This document shows positions 43,409-51,943 of a stretch of 64,000 bases of DNA, piece by piece. Location: positions 1 to 64,000 of the forward strand of contig JADGEO010000011.1 in the NCBI GenBank assembly GCA_016744335.1, in the 5' to 3' direction. Both the position numbers and the translations under genes were made by a program. How positions within the stretch are numbered: the first letter of the stretch is position 1; every line of letters begins with the position of its first letter. The notes beneath the pieces were generated by a model. It saw only the letters and a list, made by a program, of their open reading frames with translations, was not told the DNA's origin and did not search any database. This stretch comes from Anaerolineales bacterium. GTDB lineage: Bacteria; Chloroflexota; Anaerolineae; Anaerolineales; Villigracilaceae.

Positions 43409-44446
43409 ATGACCCTCCACTCTGAAATACACGAACAACCCACCCGCTTAGCAAATCTTTTCTCCACGCAGAGAAAAAAGATTGAGACCATCGCTCAAGC
43501 CATTCGCACGAGCGATCCGCAATTTGTTTTTCTCGCAGCGCGCGGCACATCCGACAATGCCGGAAGATATGCCAATTATCTTTGGGGAGCAAAAAACAGC
43601 CTCCCAATCGCGTTGGCAACCCCATCCCTCTTTACTTATTATCAACAACCACCAAAAATCCAAAACGCGCTGGTTGTCGGCATCTCTCAATCTGGGCAAT
43701 CGCCCGATATTGTCAGTGTGCTTGAAAATGGAAAAAAACAAGGTAATCTAACTTTAGCAATTACCAACGAGCCAAATTCCCCCCTCGCAAAAAATGCTGA
43801 TTTTATACTTGATATCCAAGCGGGTGATGAAAAAGCAGTTGCCGCAACAAAAACTTACACATCGCAACTAATGACCATCGCTATGCTCTCCGCGGCACTG
43901 TCTGGAGAAAAAGCCCGTTGGGACGAATTAGCGCAAATCGCAGAGTGGGCAGATACAGCTCTTGAGCAAGACCAAAAAATTGCCCAAGTCGCGCAACGCT
44001 ATAGATATATGCAACAATGTGTTGTTTTAGGGCGCGGCTATAACTACGCCACCGCTTTTGAGTGGGCGTTAAAGCTCAAAGAGCTAACCTATGTTGCCGC
44101 TGAACCCTATTCTTCTGCCGACTTCAAACATGGTCCTGTTGCAATAGTCGAAAGCGGATTCCCTGTTTTTGCAATTTCCCCAAAAGGAAAAGTTTTTGAT
44201 TCAATGCAAGATACGCTCAAGCATCTCAAAAATGATTTGCGAGCAGAGTTAGTGGTGATATCGAACTCTCTCGCCGCATTAGAGTTGGCAGAAATCTCTA
44301 TCCCTATCCCAGAGAATGTGCCCGAATGGTTAACGCCACTAATTAGTATTATCCCCGCGCAATTATTTGCCTACCACCTCACCTTGGCGAAAGGCTACAA
44401 TTCTGAAGAACCTCGCACAATCCAGAAAGTGACAGAGACGCGCTAA
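43409..44446 (+). CDS. SIS-domain sugar-phosphate isomerase/deaminase
   Basis: A 345-residue protein with two SIS domains, resembling the isomerase half of GlmS and the AgaS/NagB-II amino-sugar-phosphate deaminases. Substrate-binding segments are FLAARGTSDNAGRYANYL (first SIS), VVGISQSGQSPDIVSVLE (phosphate loop) and AVAATKTYTSQL. In the second SIS, AEPYSSADFKHGPVAIV has the conserved His. There is no glutamine amidotransferase domain, so it should deaminate or isomerise glucosamine-6-phosphate-type sugars to fructose-6-phosphate. A decayed copy of its 3' end is at 56408-56517. The ATG at 43409 is chosen by family start; GTGAG is a weak site. Confidence 0.83.
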   Translation: MTLHSEIHEQPTRLANLFSTQRKKIETIAQAIRTSDPQFVFLAARGTSDNAGRYANYLWGAKNSLPIALATPSLFTYYQQPPKIQNALVVGISQSGQSPDIVSVLENGKKQGNLTLAITNEPNSPLAKNADFILDIQAGDEKAVAATKTYTSQLMTIAMLSAALSGEKARWDELAQIAEWADTALEQDQKIAQVAQRYRYMQQCVVLGRGYNYATAFEWALKLKELTYVAAEPYSSADFKHGPVAIVESGFPVFAISPKGKVFDSMQDTLKHLKNDLRAELVVISNSLAALELAEISIPIPENVPEWLTPLISIIPAQLFAYHLTLAKGYNSEEPRTIQKVTETR

Positions 44447-44490
44447 GTTTAGTCTCTGTCTAAATAAAAAAACGGACATCCATAGCCACT

Positions 44491-44512
44491 GCGGAGGTGT
44501 AATCACCTCCGC
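44491..44512. repeat. Hairpin after the SIS-domain gene
   Basis: Perfect 9-bp inverted repeat GCGGAGGTG / CACCTCCGC with a TAAT loop. There is no T run, so it is either a weak terminator or a dispersed palindrome. Confidence 0.55.
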
Positions 44513-44541
44513 GATTTCTGCAAATTTTAATAGAATGCTTA

Positions 44542-44600
44542 TTGACGCTCCCTTCCTTTTCTTGTAAAATTACTTTGTAAGTCCAATGACTTTACAAAGT
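44542..44600 (+). promoter_or_regulatory. Promoter with ROK-type operator
   Basis: TTGACG (44542), 17-base spacer, TAAAAT (44565-44570). An inverted repeat ACTTTGTAA / TTACAAAGT (44572-44580 and 44592-44600) begins just after the -10 box. Site and position suit autorepression by the ROK regulator that follows. Confidence 0.7.
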
Positions 44601-44622
44601 CTTTCAAGAGGAACGTAGCAAA

Positions 44623-45828
44623 GTGATTCCGCAAAAAGCAACTCGAGAACAAAGCAAAGCGCATAATAGAGATTTAGTACTCAAAACTATCTTCGATACG
44701 GCCACAATTAGTCGCGCAGAGATTGCGCGCCTCACCCAATTAACGCGTACAACGGTCTCTAATATCGTTTCTTCCCTGCTAAACGAAGGCTTAGTCGAAG
44801 AAGTCGGCTTGGGCGAATCTCTTGGTGGGAAAGCCCCAGTTCTATTAAGCCTCATCGCAGATTCTCGCTATCTTATTGGCATAAATTTAGAGCAAGATAA
44901 ATTTGTCGGCGCAATAATCAATTTAAGGGGAGAAATCAAAGAAGAAATAGAAATCCCTACAGAAGAAAAAGATGGTCAAGAAGCAATCAATTTAATTTAT
45001 CAAATTCTAGACCAACTTTTATCTATCCAATTTTCTCCAATTATCGGCATTGGCGTTGGTGCGCCAGGTCTTATCAATTCAAAAGAAGGCATTGTCGTCG
45101 CGGCGGTCAATCTCAACTGGGAAAACTTAGCCCTAGCCAACTTGCTCAATACACGCTACAACATCCCTGTTTCCATCCTAAACGATAGCCAAGCCGCCGC
45201 AATTGGCGAATATGTTTACGGCGAAGAACATAAGCCACAAGAAAACCTAATTGTGGTCAATGTTCAGCATGGTATTGGCGCGGGGATATTAATCAAAGGC
45301 AAACTTTTTCAAGGCGATGGCGGCGGCGCAGGAGAAATTGGGCATATTGTTGTCCAAAAAGACGGACTACTCTGCCGATGTGGAAAACGCGGTTGCTTAG
45401 AAACCCTTGCCAGTACCAGAGCTATCGTAGAACGCGCTAAAACTTTAGCTTCCCAATCCAAATCTTCAGTTTTATCCAAACAAAGTAAAGAAATTACATT
45501 AGACGCAATTAAAAATGCCTTTCTTGCAGATGATGATCTCGCAAAAGAAATTGTCTTTGAAGCCGGTCATTATTTAGGCGCATCCATCGCCAACCTAATC
45601 GGTATTCTCAATATCCAAAAAATTGTCCTTACCGGTGAGATGCCCTGCTTTGGAGATGCTTGGTTCCAATCCGTTCAAAGTTCAATGCTCCAATCATCAT
45701 TCAACAAATTAGCCCAAGACACCACCATAGAACTTGGCAAAATGACACTTCAAGGTTGCGTTCTCGGCGCATCTGCGTCCATGCTCATGGATGGATATGC
45801 ACTCCTTTTCAATCAAAACAAGGTTTAA
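44623..45828 (+). CDS. ROK family transcriptional regulator (NagC/XylR type)
   Basis: A 401-residue ROK repressor. The N-terminal winged helix (about 1-75) has TISRAEIARLTQLTRTTVSN and a wing. The ROK domain carries the zinc-binding CRCGKRGCLE and the preceding GEIGHIV. The kinase-like sugar site is ASIANLIGILN with GEM instead of a canonical ATP motif. It probably binds a sugar or sugar phosphate and controls the downstream ROK-like kinase and PIG-L genes. It starts at GTG 44623, preceded by AAGAGGAA; the next gene starts three bases after its stop. Confidence 0.9.
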   Translation: MIPQKATREQSKAHNRDLVLKTIFDTATISRAEIARLTQLTRTTVSNIVSSLLNEGLVEEVGLGESLGGKAPVLLSLIADSRYLIGINLEQDKFVGAIINLRGEIKEEIEIPTEEKDGQEAINLIYQILDQLLSIQFSPIIGIGVGAPGLINSKEGIVVAAVNLNWENLALANLLNTRYNIPVSILNDSQAAAIGEYVYGEEHKPQENLIVVNVQHGIGAGILIKGKLFQGDGGGAGEIGHIVVQKDGLLCRCGKRGCLETLASTRAIVERAKTLASQSKSSVLSKQSKEITLDAIKNAFLADDDLAKEIVFEAGHYLGASIANLIGILNIQKIVLTGEMPCFGDAWFQSVQSSMLQSSFNKLAQDTTIELGKMTLQGCVLGASASMLMDGYALLFNQNKV

Positions 45829-45831
45829 ATT

Positions 45832-47211
45832 ATGACACTTCAGCTTACTCTGCCCGCTCCAAAAACTCAACCTCCGCTTGATGCAAACTTCCGACCTGCT
45901 GTTCTTGCCAACCGTGCTTTTCAAGCGCAATGTGAAGAAAATGGCATTCCGCTCATCATTGGGCTAGAGCGCAGTAGCGAAAACTTCACTCGCTTTGAAA
46001 CCAAAATTCTACCCAACAACAACCCCAATAATTTAGCATATATCGAGCGTATCGTTAAATTTTTGCTCTGGCAACGGGGCGGATTTAGACTCTACATCGC
46101 TGGCTCTCAAGAAGTAGGCGAGCATATTCGCAAAGTTTATGCTCAAGATGGCTTGCGTCAATTTGACTATGAATTTATGGGAGAAAAAGTCTACGAACGG
46201 GATTTTGAAGTCATTATTTGCGATGTAGATGAAATGCCCGCTTCGCGCGAAACTGGAAAGTTGCTCGGCGGCTATTTACAGGGTGCTCGCATCGGCTTTG
46301 ATTTGGGTGCATCCGACCGAAAAGTGAGTGCCGTAGTAGACGGGGAAGTGATCTACAGCGAAGAAGTGGTCTGGGAACCGCGCAAGCATAGCGACCCCGC
46401 GTATCACGTTGAGGAAATAAAAAAAGCCCTTAAAACCGCAGCAAGCAAAATGCCACGCGTGGATGCAATTGGTGGGAGTTCAGCAGGCGTTTACGTCGAG
46501 AATCGTCCAATGGTCGCATCCCTCTTTAGAGCCATCCCAGAAGAAAAATTTGGCAAGATCAAGAATCTCTTTCTCGATATCCGAGATGAGATGGGCATCC
46601 CGCTTGAAATCATCAACGATGGTGACGTAACGGCACTAGCGGGTGCAATGTCTTTAGAAGATAACGGCATTTTGGGCATTGCAATGGGGTCGAGTGAAGC
46701 GGTTGGCTATGTGAATACCGAAGGGCGAATTATGGGCTGGCTAAACGAACTGGCTTTTGCCCCCGTAGATTACGCACCCGATGCCCCAGCCGAAGAATGG
46801 TCTGGTGATATTGGCTGTGGCGCAACTTATTTCTCACAACAATCGGTTTTTCGTCTCGCTCCTACGGCGGGAATTGAAATTCCAGAAAACATCGCTACCG
46901 ATGCAGGAAAACTAAAATTTGTACAAGAAAAACTAGAATCTGGGCATGAAGGCGCAATCAAAATTTGGCAAAGTATTGGCGTTTATTTAGGCTATACCCT
47001 TGCCCACTATGCCGATTTTTATGACCTAAAACACGTACTCATTCTGGGACGTTGCACATCTGGTAGCGGCGGCGATTTAATTATTGAAGGTGCACAGAAT
47101 GTCTTAAAAAGTGAATTCCCTGAATTAAACTTCCATATCCAATTACCAGACGAGAAAAGTAGACGCGTTGGGCAATCTATTGCCGCGGCAAGTTTGCCTG
47201 CGCTGAATTAG
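45832..47211 (+). CDS. ROK-like sugar kinase with N-terminal extension
   Basis: A 459-residue protein. The C-terminal part (about 155-455) is an ASKHA/ROK fold: phosphate-1 ARIGFDLGASDRKVSAVVDG, AIGGSSAGVYVENRP, the catalytic-region IINDGDVTALAGAMS, phosphate-2 ILGIAMGSSEAVGYV and VLILGRCTSGSGGD. The first 150 residues have no recognisable domain and no DNA-binding motif. The canonical ROK zinc motif CxCGxxGC is absent, and the only nearby Cys-rich element is DIGCGATYF. It is probably a cytoplasmic hexose or amino-sugar kinase. It is translated from an ATG three bases after the ROK regulator stop. Confidence 0.72.
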   Translation: MTLQLTLPAPKTQPPLDANFRPAVLANRAFQAQCEENGIPLIIGLERSSENFTRFETKILPNNNPNNLAYIERIVKFLLWQRGGFRLYIAGSQEVGEHIRKVYAQDGLRQFDYEFMGEKVYERDFEVIICDVDEMPASRETGKLLGGYLQGARIGFDLGASDRKVSAVVDGEVIYSEEVVWEPRKHSDPAYHVEEIKKALKTAASKMPRVDAIGGSSAGVYVENRPMVASLFRAIPEEKFGKIKNLFLDIRDEMGIPLEIINDGDVTALAGAMSLEDNGILGIAMGSSEAVGYVNTEGRIMGWLNELAFAPVDYAPDAPAEEWSGDIGCGATYFSQQSVFRLAPTAGIEIPENIATDAGKLKFVQEKLESGHEGAIKIWQSIGVYLGYTLAHYADFYDLKHVLILGRCTSGSGGDLIIEGAQNVLKSEFPELNFHIQLPDEKSRRVGQSIAAASLPALN

Positions 47212-47319
47212 AGAAAACCTTAAACACGAAGGACACAACGAAACACAAAGGAATACAAAAAAGTTAAAAACCTTCGTGAACCTTTGTGTACTTTGTGTTT
47301 AAAACTAACAGAAGATATT

Positions 47320-48180
47320 ATGAAACTTAACCAAAATACAGCCGAGATCTTCATCCCCGATGACATTCCCCTAGAAAGTGCGCTTGCTCGCACAACGCAT
47401 CTTTGCATTGCCGCGCACCAAGACGATATTGAAATTATGGCGGCATCTCCTATTTTAGAATGTTTCCAAAACGAAGAGAAATGGTTTACGGGCGTAGTCG
47501 TCACCGATGGTCGTGGCTCAGCGCGAAATGGAATCTACGAAAAATACACAGACGAAGAAATGCGCTTAGTGCGCTTCAAAGAACAAAAAAAAGCCGCTAT
47601 TCTTGGCGAATACTCCGCTCAAATCATGTTAGATTATCCTAGCAAAATGATTAAAGACGGCAAAAACACATCTTCTGTAGAAGATATTCTTGCTATTTTA
47701 CAAGCAACAAATCCAAATGTGGTTTATACGCATAATTTGGCAGATAAACATGCCACCCATGTTGGCATAGCTCTAAAAGTGATTAAAGCACTTCGCAACA
47801 GGTCTGACAAGTTTTTAAAACCTGTCAGGTCTCCGAAATTATACGGCTGTGAAGTCTGGCGAGACCTAGATTGGATGCGAGATAACGAAAAAATTGTCTT
47901 AGATACTTCAAGCCAGAACAATCTACAAGCCGCATTATTAGGCGTTTTTGATTCTCAAATCAGCGGTGGTAAACGCTACGACCTCGCCTCAATGGGCAGA
48001 CGTTTAGCCAATGCAACTTACTTTGCATCACACGATGTTGATAATGCAACAGGATTAAGTTACGCCATGGATTTAACCCCACTCATTAAAAATCCAGATT
48101 TAGATGTTAAGGAATACGTTAGAGGCTTTATCAATCATTTTTCTAATGATGTTGAAAATTTGATTGAGAAACTAAGCTAA
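47320..48180 (+). CDS. PIG-L family N-acetyl-sugar deacetylase
   Basis: A 286-residue LmbE/PIG-L metalloenzyme. Zinc and catalytic residues are in CIAAHQDDIEIM (His33, Asp35, Asp36) and THNLADKHATHVG. VVTDGRGSAR is the usual second strand. It should remove acetyl groups from GlcNAc-containing saccharides. Residues 161-171 (RSDKFLKPVRS) are encoded exactly by a 33-bp palindromic repeat that also occurs intergenically at 49767-49799, just before YGCEVWRDLDW, so the enzyme carries an in-frame repeat insertion. An inverted repeat (CACGAAGG / CCTTCGTG) occupies the gap before the gene. Start at 47320. Confidence 0.85.
   Translation: MKLNQNTAEIFIPDDIPLESALARTTHLCIAAHQDDIEIMAASPILECFQNEEKWFTGVVVTDGRGSARNGIYEKYTDEEMRLVRFKEQKKAAILGEYSAQIMLDYPSKMIKDGKNTSSVEDILAILQATNPNVVYTHNLADKHATHVGIALKVIKALRNRSDKFLKPVRSPKLYGCEVWRDLDWMRDNEKIVLDTSSQNNLQAALLGVFDSQISGGKRYDLASMGRRLANATYFASHDVDNATGLSYAMDLTPLIKNPDLDVKEYVRGFINHFSNDVENLIEKLS
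47800..47832. repeat. 33-bp palindromic repeat inside the PIG-L coding sequence
   Basis: Right half AAAACCTGTCAGGTCT is identical to the intergenic copy at 49767-49799. The left half differs at three positions, two of which keep G-U pairing. It occupies codons 161-171 exactly and in frame. Confidence 0.85.
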
Positions 48181-48213
48181 AGTCGTAATGCTAGATTTAT
48201 CTCGCCCAAAACA

Positions 48214-48232
48214 CAACATGAATGTTGCGTTA
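48214..48232. repeat. Dispersed 19-bp repeat, copy 2
   Basis: CAACATGAATGTTGCGTTA, exact reverse complement of 11694-11712. Confidence 0.7.
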
Positions 48233-48243
48233 CGAGAAAAAAA

Positions 48244-48334
48244 GGAGGTGGTGCCCTCAGCCATGCAAAAAAACACACAGGTTGTTTATCAAAATAGCCC
48301 GTGAAATCCTTTAGGATGAAACGCTCATCCTAAA
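48244..48334 (+). ncRNA. Structured leader RNA, copy A (upstream of sugar binding-protein gene)
   Basis: Three predicted hairpins: GAGG/CCTC (48245-48258); a bulged stem CAC-AGGTTGTTT / AAATAGCC-GTG (48276-48303); and TTTAGGATGA / TCATCCTAAA (48310-48334, perfect 10 bp). The same three-hairpin layout with compensating changes is at 51944-52031. It lies 34 bases before the start codon and lacks a T run, so it is not a terminator. Confidence 0.65.
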
Positions 48335-48368
48335 TCAATCTTATACTCGAAAATTTTAGGAGATAGAA

Positions 48369-49748
48369 ATGAAAAAGACACTATTTGTTGTATTTATGCT
48401 ATTTGCTCTCGTATTGAGCGCATGTGGCGGAACTGCCTCTGAAGCAGAAGCCCCCGAAATGGAAGAAGCTCCTGAAGCAGAAATGGAAGAAATGGAAGAA
48501 ATGGAAGAAGCAGAAGAAACAGAGGTAGAAGAAGCCCCTGAAGCCGAAGCTGTTGAACTAACCTTAGGCTCTTGGCGCGTAGATGATGTTGAAGCTTGGG
48601 ATGCAATTTTGGCCGCTTTCAGCGCAGAATATCCTAATATCACGGTTAACTTCGACCCCACAAATCCCCCCGACTATAACGCCACCCTTCGCACCCAGCT
48701 CGAAACTGGCACAGCCCCAGACCTATACTTCGTTCGTTCATTTGCCACTGGCTTAGAACTTTTTGAAGAAGGCTACGTAGCTTCCCTCGCTGACCTCCCC
48801 GGTTTAGAAGAAAATATCTCCGAAGGTGCACGTGCTCCTTGGGCAACCGAAGAAGGCGAATCTTTCGCAGTACCTATTGCCGCTGTCTCTCACGGTATTT
48901 ATTACAACCAAGACCTCTTTGAAGCCAACGGCATCGAAATTCCCCAAACTTGGGAAGCATTGCTCGCCGCCGCCCAAACTCTTCAAGACGCTGGCGTAAC
49001 TCCCTTTGCTAACGGCACAAAAGATGCTTGGGATATCAACGAAGTCGTCATGATGACCATCCTCCCCAACAACGTTGGTGGGCTTGATGGACGCATGGAA
49101 TACCTCAACGGCGAACGTTGCTTCAACGATGCCGATGTAGTCGCCGCCTATACCCAAATTCAAGAAATGGCTCCTTATCTTCCAGATGGCTATACAGCCA
49201 CCAGCTACTATGATTCCCAACAACTTTTTGTTCAGGGCATAGCCGCAATGATGTTTGATGGCTCTTGGAGCATCTCCGCTTTTGAAAAAGATGCCCCAGA
49301 ATTCAACTGGAGCGTCTTCGCCGCTCCCCCTGCTGAAGGCGACGACCAACATATTTCCTTCCACATGGATGCCGCAATCGGCATGAACCCTGCTACCGAA
49401 AATGCAGAAGCCGCAATGACTTTCCTCGAATGGCTCGAAAGTGAAAAATTTGGTGAAGAATTTGGTAACGGCGTTCCTGGTTTCTTCCCTGTTAGTAATA
49501 ACGTCCCCACCCTCACCAACCCTGTTGCTAATGAATTCTTATCCTTCAACGGTGAAGCCGCTGGCACAGATATTCGCTTTGTATGGGAAAAATTGCTCGC
49601 ATCCCCAGAAGGTGCCCCCAGCACTTACGCAGTGATGAACGATGGCGTTATCGCCGTTCTCGCTGGCGACCAAACTCCGCAAGAAGCAGCTGATGATCTT
49701 CAAGCTGCCCTCGAAGAATGGTACGAACCTGCACAAAATTGTAAATAA
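48369..49748 (+). CDS. Sugar ABC transporter substrate-binding lipoprotein
   Basis: A 459-residue family 1 solute-binding protein. Signal peptide MKKTLFVVFMLFALVLSAC ends at lipobox Cys19. An extremely Glu-rich spacer (25-58; repeated MEEMEE and EAPEAE) separates the anchor from the binding domain starting VELTLGSWRVDDVEAWD. NFDPTNPPDYNATLRTQLET and GTAPDLYFVRSFATG are typical. It delivers an oligosaccharide to the two permeases downstream. Its 5' leader and signal-peptide coding sequence are closely related to those of the iron-type binding protein at 52070. Confidence 0.92.
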   Translation: MKKTLFVVFMLFALVLSACGGTASEAEAPEMEEAPEAEMEEMEEMEEAEETEVEEAPEAEAVELTLGSWRVDDVEAWDAILAAFSAEYPNITVNFDPTNPPDYNATLRTQLETGTAPDLYFVRSFATGLELFEEGYVASLADLPGLEENISEGARAPWATEEGESFAVPIAAVSHGIYYNQDLFEANGIEIPQTWEALLAAAQTLQDAGVTPFANGTKDAWDINEVVMMTILPNNVGGLDGRMEYLNGERCFNDADVVAAYTQIQEMAPYLPDGYTATSYYDSQQLFVQGIAAMMFDGSWSISAFEKDAPEFNWSVFAAPPAEGDDQHISFHMDAAIGMNPATENAEAAMTFLEWLESEKFGEEFGNGVPGFFPVSNNVPTLTNPVANEFLSFNGEAAGTDIRFVWEKLLASPEGAPSTYAVMNDGVIAVLAGDQTPQEAADDLQAALEEWYEPAQNCK

Positions 49749-50061
49749 GCTAGACTAAATGATAGGAGACCTGACAGGTTTTAGAAACCTGTCAGGTCTT
49801 ATTTCTTTTGGATATGCACTCTGCGCCGCGACGCCCCTGGTTTTAGCTTGAGAGCTAAAATCCCCCGCTATTTCTTGACGCGGGCAAAAAATATCCCCCA
49901 CAGAAAAAGGCTTTTGGTATAAAATAACCGCTGAAGCGGTTATCATAAAGGGGGCAGAGAAAAACCACACCAGCGATAATGTTGACCGAAGGTACACAAG
50001 AAAAAATCACGAGCGATACGGTTTTTATCCCAGAACAAAGATAGTAAACGGAGATCAAGAT
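49749..50061. other. Spacer of consecutive hairpins between binding-protein and permease genes
   Basis: No gene is seen. It contains the 33-bp palindrome (49767-49799), TTTTAGCT / AGCTAAAA (about 49841-49860), CCCGC / GCGGG (about 49863-49885) and ATAACCGC / GCGGTTAT (about 49924-49943). Such hairpins usually give more binding protein than permease. Confidence 0.7.
49767..49799. repeat. 33-bp palindromic repeat (AGACCTGACAGGTTT family)
   Basis: Perfect 15-bp arms around a 3-base loop, 21 bases after the binding-protein stop. Same family as 34970-35002 and as the coding copy at 47800-47832. Followed by a short T-rich run, so it may also act as terminator. Confidence 0.88.
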
Positions 50062-50991
50062 ATGGCAAAAAATATCAAAAAATACTTTCAAGAAAACGGT
50101 ATCTGGTTTTTATTTATCTTGCCAGCCTTGCTCGTTTATCTTATCTTTATGGCGGCACCACTCCTTGATTCTATGCGTCTTAGCTTTTATACAGGCAAAG
50201 GCTATACGCCCACCGAATTTGTTGGCTTGCAAAACTATATAGACCTTTTTACTAATCCAATTTGGCGAGAAAGATTTTTCGGCGCGCTAAAAAACACCTT
50301 TATTTTCTTTGCCATTCATATGATTGTTCAAAATAGTTTGGGCTTGTTTTTTGCTAATCTATTGGCTAATGATTTTAGAGGAAGAGGTTTTTTTCGTACG
50401 GTTATTTTTGCCCCCGCCACCCTTTCGGTTCTTGTAGCAGGTTTTTTATGGACACTCATTCTTAACCCCCATTGGGGCGCAATAAACCAAACACTAAAAG
50501 CCATTGGGCTTGCCACATGGGCTAAACCATGGTTGGGAGAAGAAAATTTAGCCCTTCCTGTTATTGCGCTCACCTCTGTTTGGCAATGGGTCGGGATGCC
50601 TACAGTTCTGTTTTTAGCTGGTTTACTCGGGATCCCCGAAGAACTCCTTGAAGCCGCTCGCGTAGATGGTGCATCTAGTGGGTATGTTTTTTGGCGTATA
50701 AAACTGCCCTTAATCAAACCTGTAATTGGCGTTGTTGCTATTCTTACCTTTGTAGACAACTTCAACGCCTTTGATGTTGTTTACGCAATGGCTGGCGCAA
50801 AAGGAGAACCGGGATATTCTACCGACCTCCTTGCAACATTCTTTTATCGCACAGGCATTGCAGGAGAGCACCCTATTGGCATCCCCAATATGGGTATGGG
50901 CGCCGCAATCGCTACCATCACATTCGTAATTTTGATGGTAGGCGTATTATTCTGGCTTTATTCATCTAGAAAAAACGAAGACCTAGTTTAG
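50062..50991 (+). CDS. Carbohydrate ABC transporter permease (MalF/UgpA type)
   Basis: A 309-residue CUT1 permease with six helices. The first helix is FLFILPALLVYLIFMAAPLLD. The EAA loop is EAARVDGASSGYVFWRIKLP. It forms a heterodimer with the next gene product, whose start is eleven bases downstream of its stop. The ATG follows GGAGATCAAG. No ATPase gene is found beside the pair, so a shared MsiK/MalK-type ATPase encoded elsewhere is implied. Confidence 0.91.
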   Translation: MAKNIKKYFQENGIWFLFILPALLVYLIFMAAPLLDSMRLSFYTGKGYTPTEFVGLQNYIDLFTNPIWRERFFGALKNTFIFFAIHMIVQNSLGLFFANLLANDFRGRGFFRTVIFAPATLSVLVAGFLWTLILNPHWGAINQTLKAIGLATWAKPWLGEENLALPVIALTSVWQWVGMPTVLFLAGLLGIPEELLEAARVDGASSGYVFWRIKLPLIKPVIGVVAILTFVDNFNAFDVVYAMAGAKGEPGYSTDLLATFFYRTGIAGEHPIGIPNMGMGAAIATITFVILMVGVLFWLYSSRKNEDLV

Positions 50992-51001
50992 GAGCATAAA
51001 T

Positions 51002-51826
51002 ATGATGAGCCGCTCACAAAAAATCTTTACCTATTTCGCACTATCAATTTGGGCATTTATTGCCATTTTCCCTATCTGGACACTCATCGTCAACTCTTTT
51101 AAACCCCAAAAAGAGATATTTAGCAATCCATTTGGCTTACCCCAAACCTTTACCCTCGAAGGGTATAAAGCTGTTTTGCTCAAAGGGAATTTCGGCACAT
51201 ATTTTCTCAATACTATTTATGTCACTGTGATTTCTCTTGCGCTAATTGTCTTCTTTGGCTCCCTAGCGGCTTATGCCCTCGCAAAATGGAATTCAAAAGC
51301 CAGCATCTTCCTTTATGTTTTTTTCATTGCAGGGCTAATGATTCCCATTCGGCTAGGGACAATAGATCTTATCCGCCTTATGCAATTTTTCTCCTTACAA
51401 GATACCATTTGGAGTTTAATTCCTGTCTATGTAGCTATGGGGATGCCAATTTCAATCTTTATCCTAACCGCCTTTGTAAAAAACCTCCCTAAAGAAATGT
51501 TCGATGCCGCCAAAGTAGACGGTGCATCCGAGTGGCATATCTATCTGAAAATTGTTGTTCCCCTTCTACGCCCCGCCATCGCCACAGTCGCTATTTTTAA
51601 CATGATGAAAATCTGGAACGATTTCTGGTTCCCCCTTGTTTTCATTCGCGCGGAAGAATCCCGCACCGTTGCACTCGGCGTGTCACTTCTCTTCGGACAA
51701 TATCGCACCGATTGGACACGCGCCCTGAGCACCCTATCTTTAGCCGCCATCCCTATCTTAATTCTTTATATTCTTCTCTCAAGAGAATTTATAAAAGGGT
51801 TAACAGCTGGTGCGGTGAAAGGCTAA
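51002..51826 (+). CDS. Carbohydrate ABC transporter permease (MalG type)
   Basis: A 274-residue CUT1 permease of normal length, unlike the enlarged MalG at 35021-36094. The N-terminal helix is YFALSIWAFIAIFPIWTLIV and the EAA loop is FDAAKVDGASEWHIYLKIVV. The C-terminus FIKGLTAGAVKG is the family's conserved tail that contacts the ATPase. It may start at 51002 or at the adjacent ATG 51005; AGGAGC lies upstream. Confidence 0.91.
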   Translation: MMSRSQKIFTYFALSIWAFIAIFPIWTLIVNSFKPQKEIFSNPFGLPQTFTLEGYKAVLLKGNFGTYFLNTIYVTVISLALIVFFGSLAAYALAKWNSKASIFLYVFFIAGLMIPIRLGTIDLIRLMQFFSLQDTIWSLIPVYVAMGMPISIFILTAFVKNLPKEMFDAAKVDGASEWHIYLKIVVPLLRPAIATVAIFNMMKIWNDFWFPLVFIRAEESRTVALGVSLLFGQYRTDWTRALSTLSLAAIPILILYILLSREFIKGLTAGAVKG

Positions 51827-51943
51827 AACTTCTTTTGTAGAGAATTAAATTGCATATCTAAGCTGAAATACGAGTGATTTTTTCATACAACAACAAGACA
51901 CAGCATAAATATAGCGGTATAATTGCGCAAATTTCAAAATGAA

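Noticed and set aside
48244..48275. PreQ1-I riboswitch-like start (GAGG...CCCTC then an A-rich tract)
   Set aside because: The A-rich tail does not match the preQ1 consensus, the downstream hairpins are unlike it, and copy B lacks the A-rich tract. The downstream gene is a sugar binding protein.
49755..49997. Minus-strand open frame encoding DRFLKPVRSPI
   Set aside because: The resemblance to the PIG-L insert arises because both contain the same palindrome; the frame otherwise covers intergenic hairpins only.
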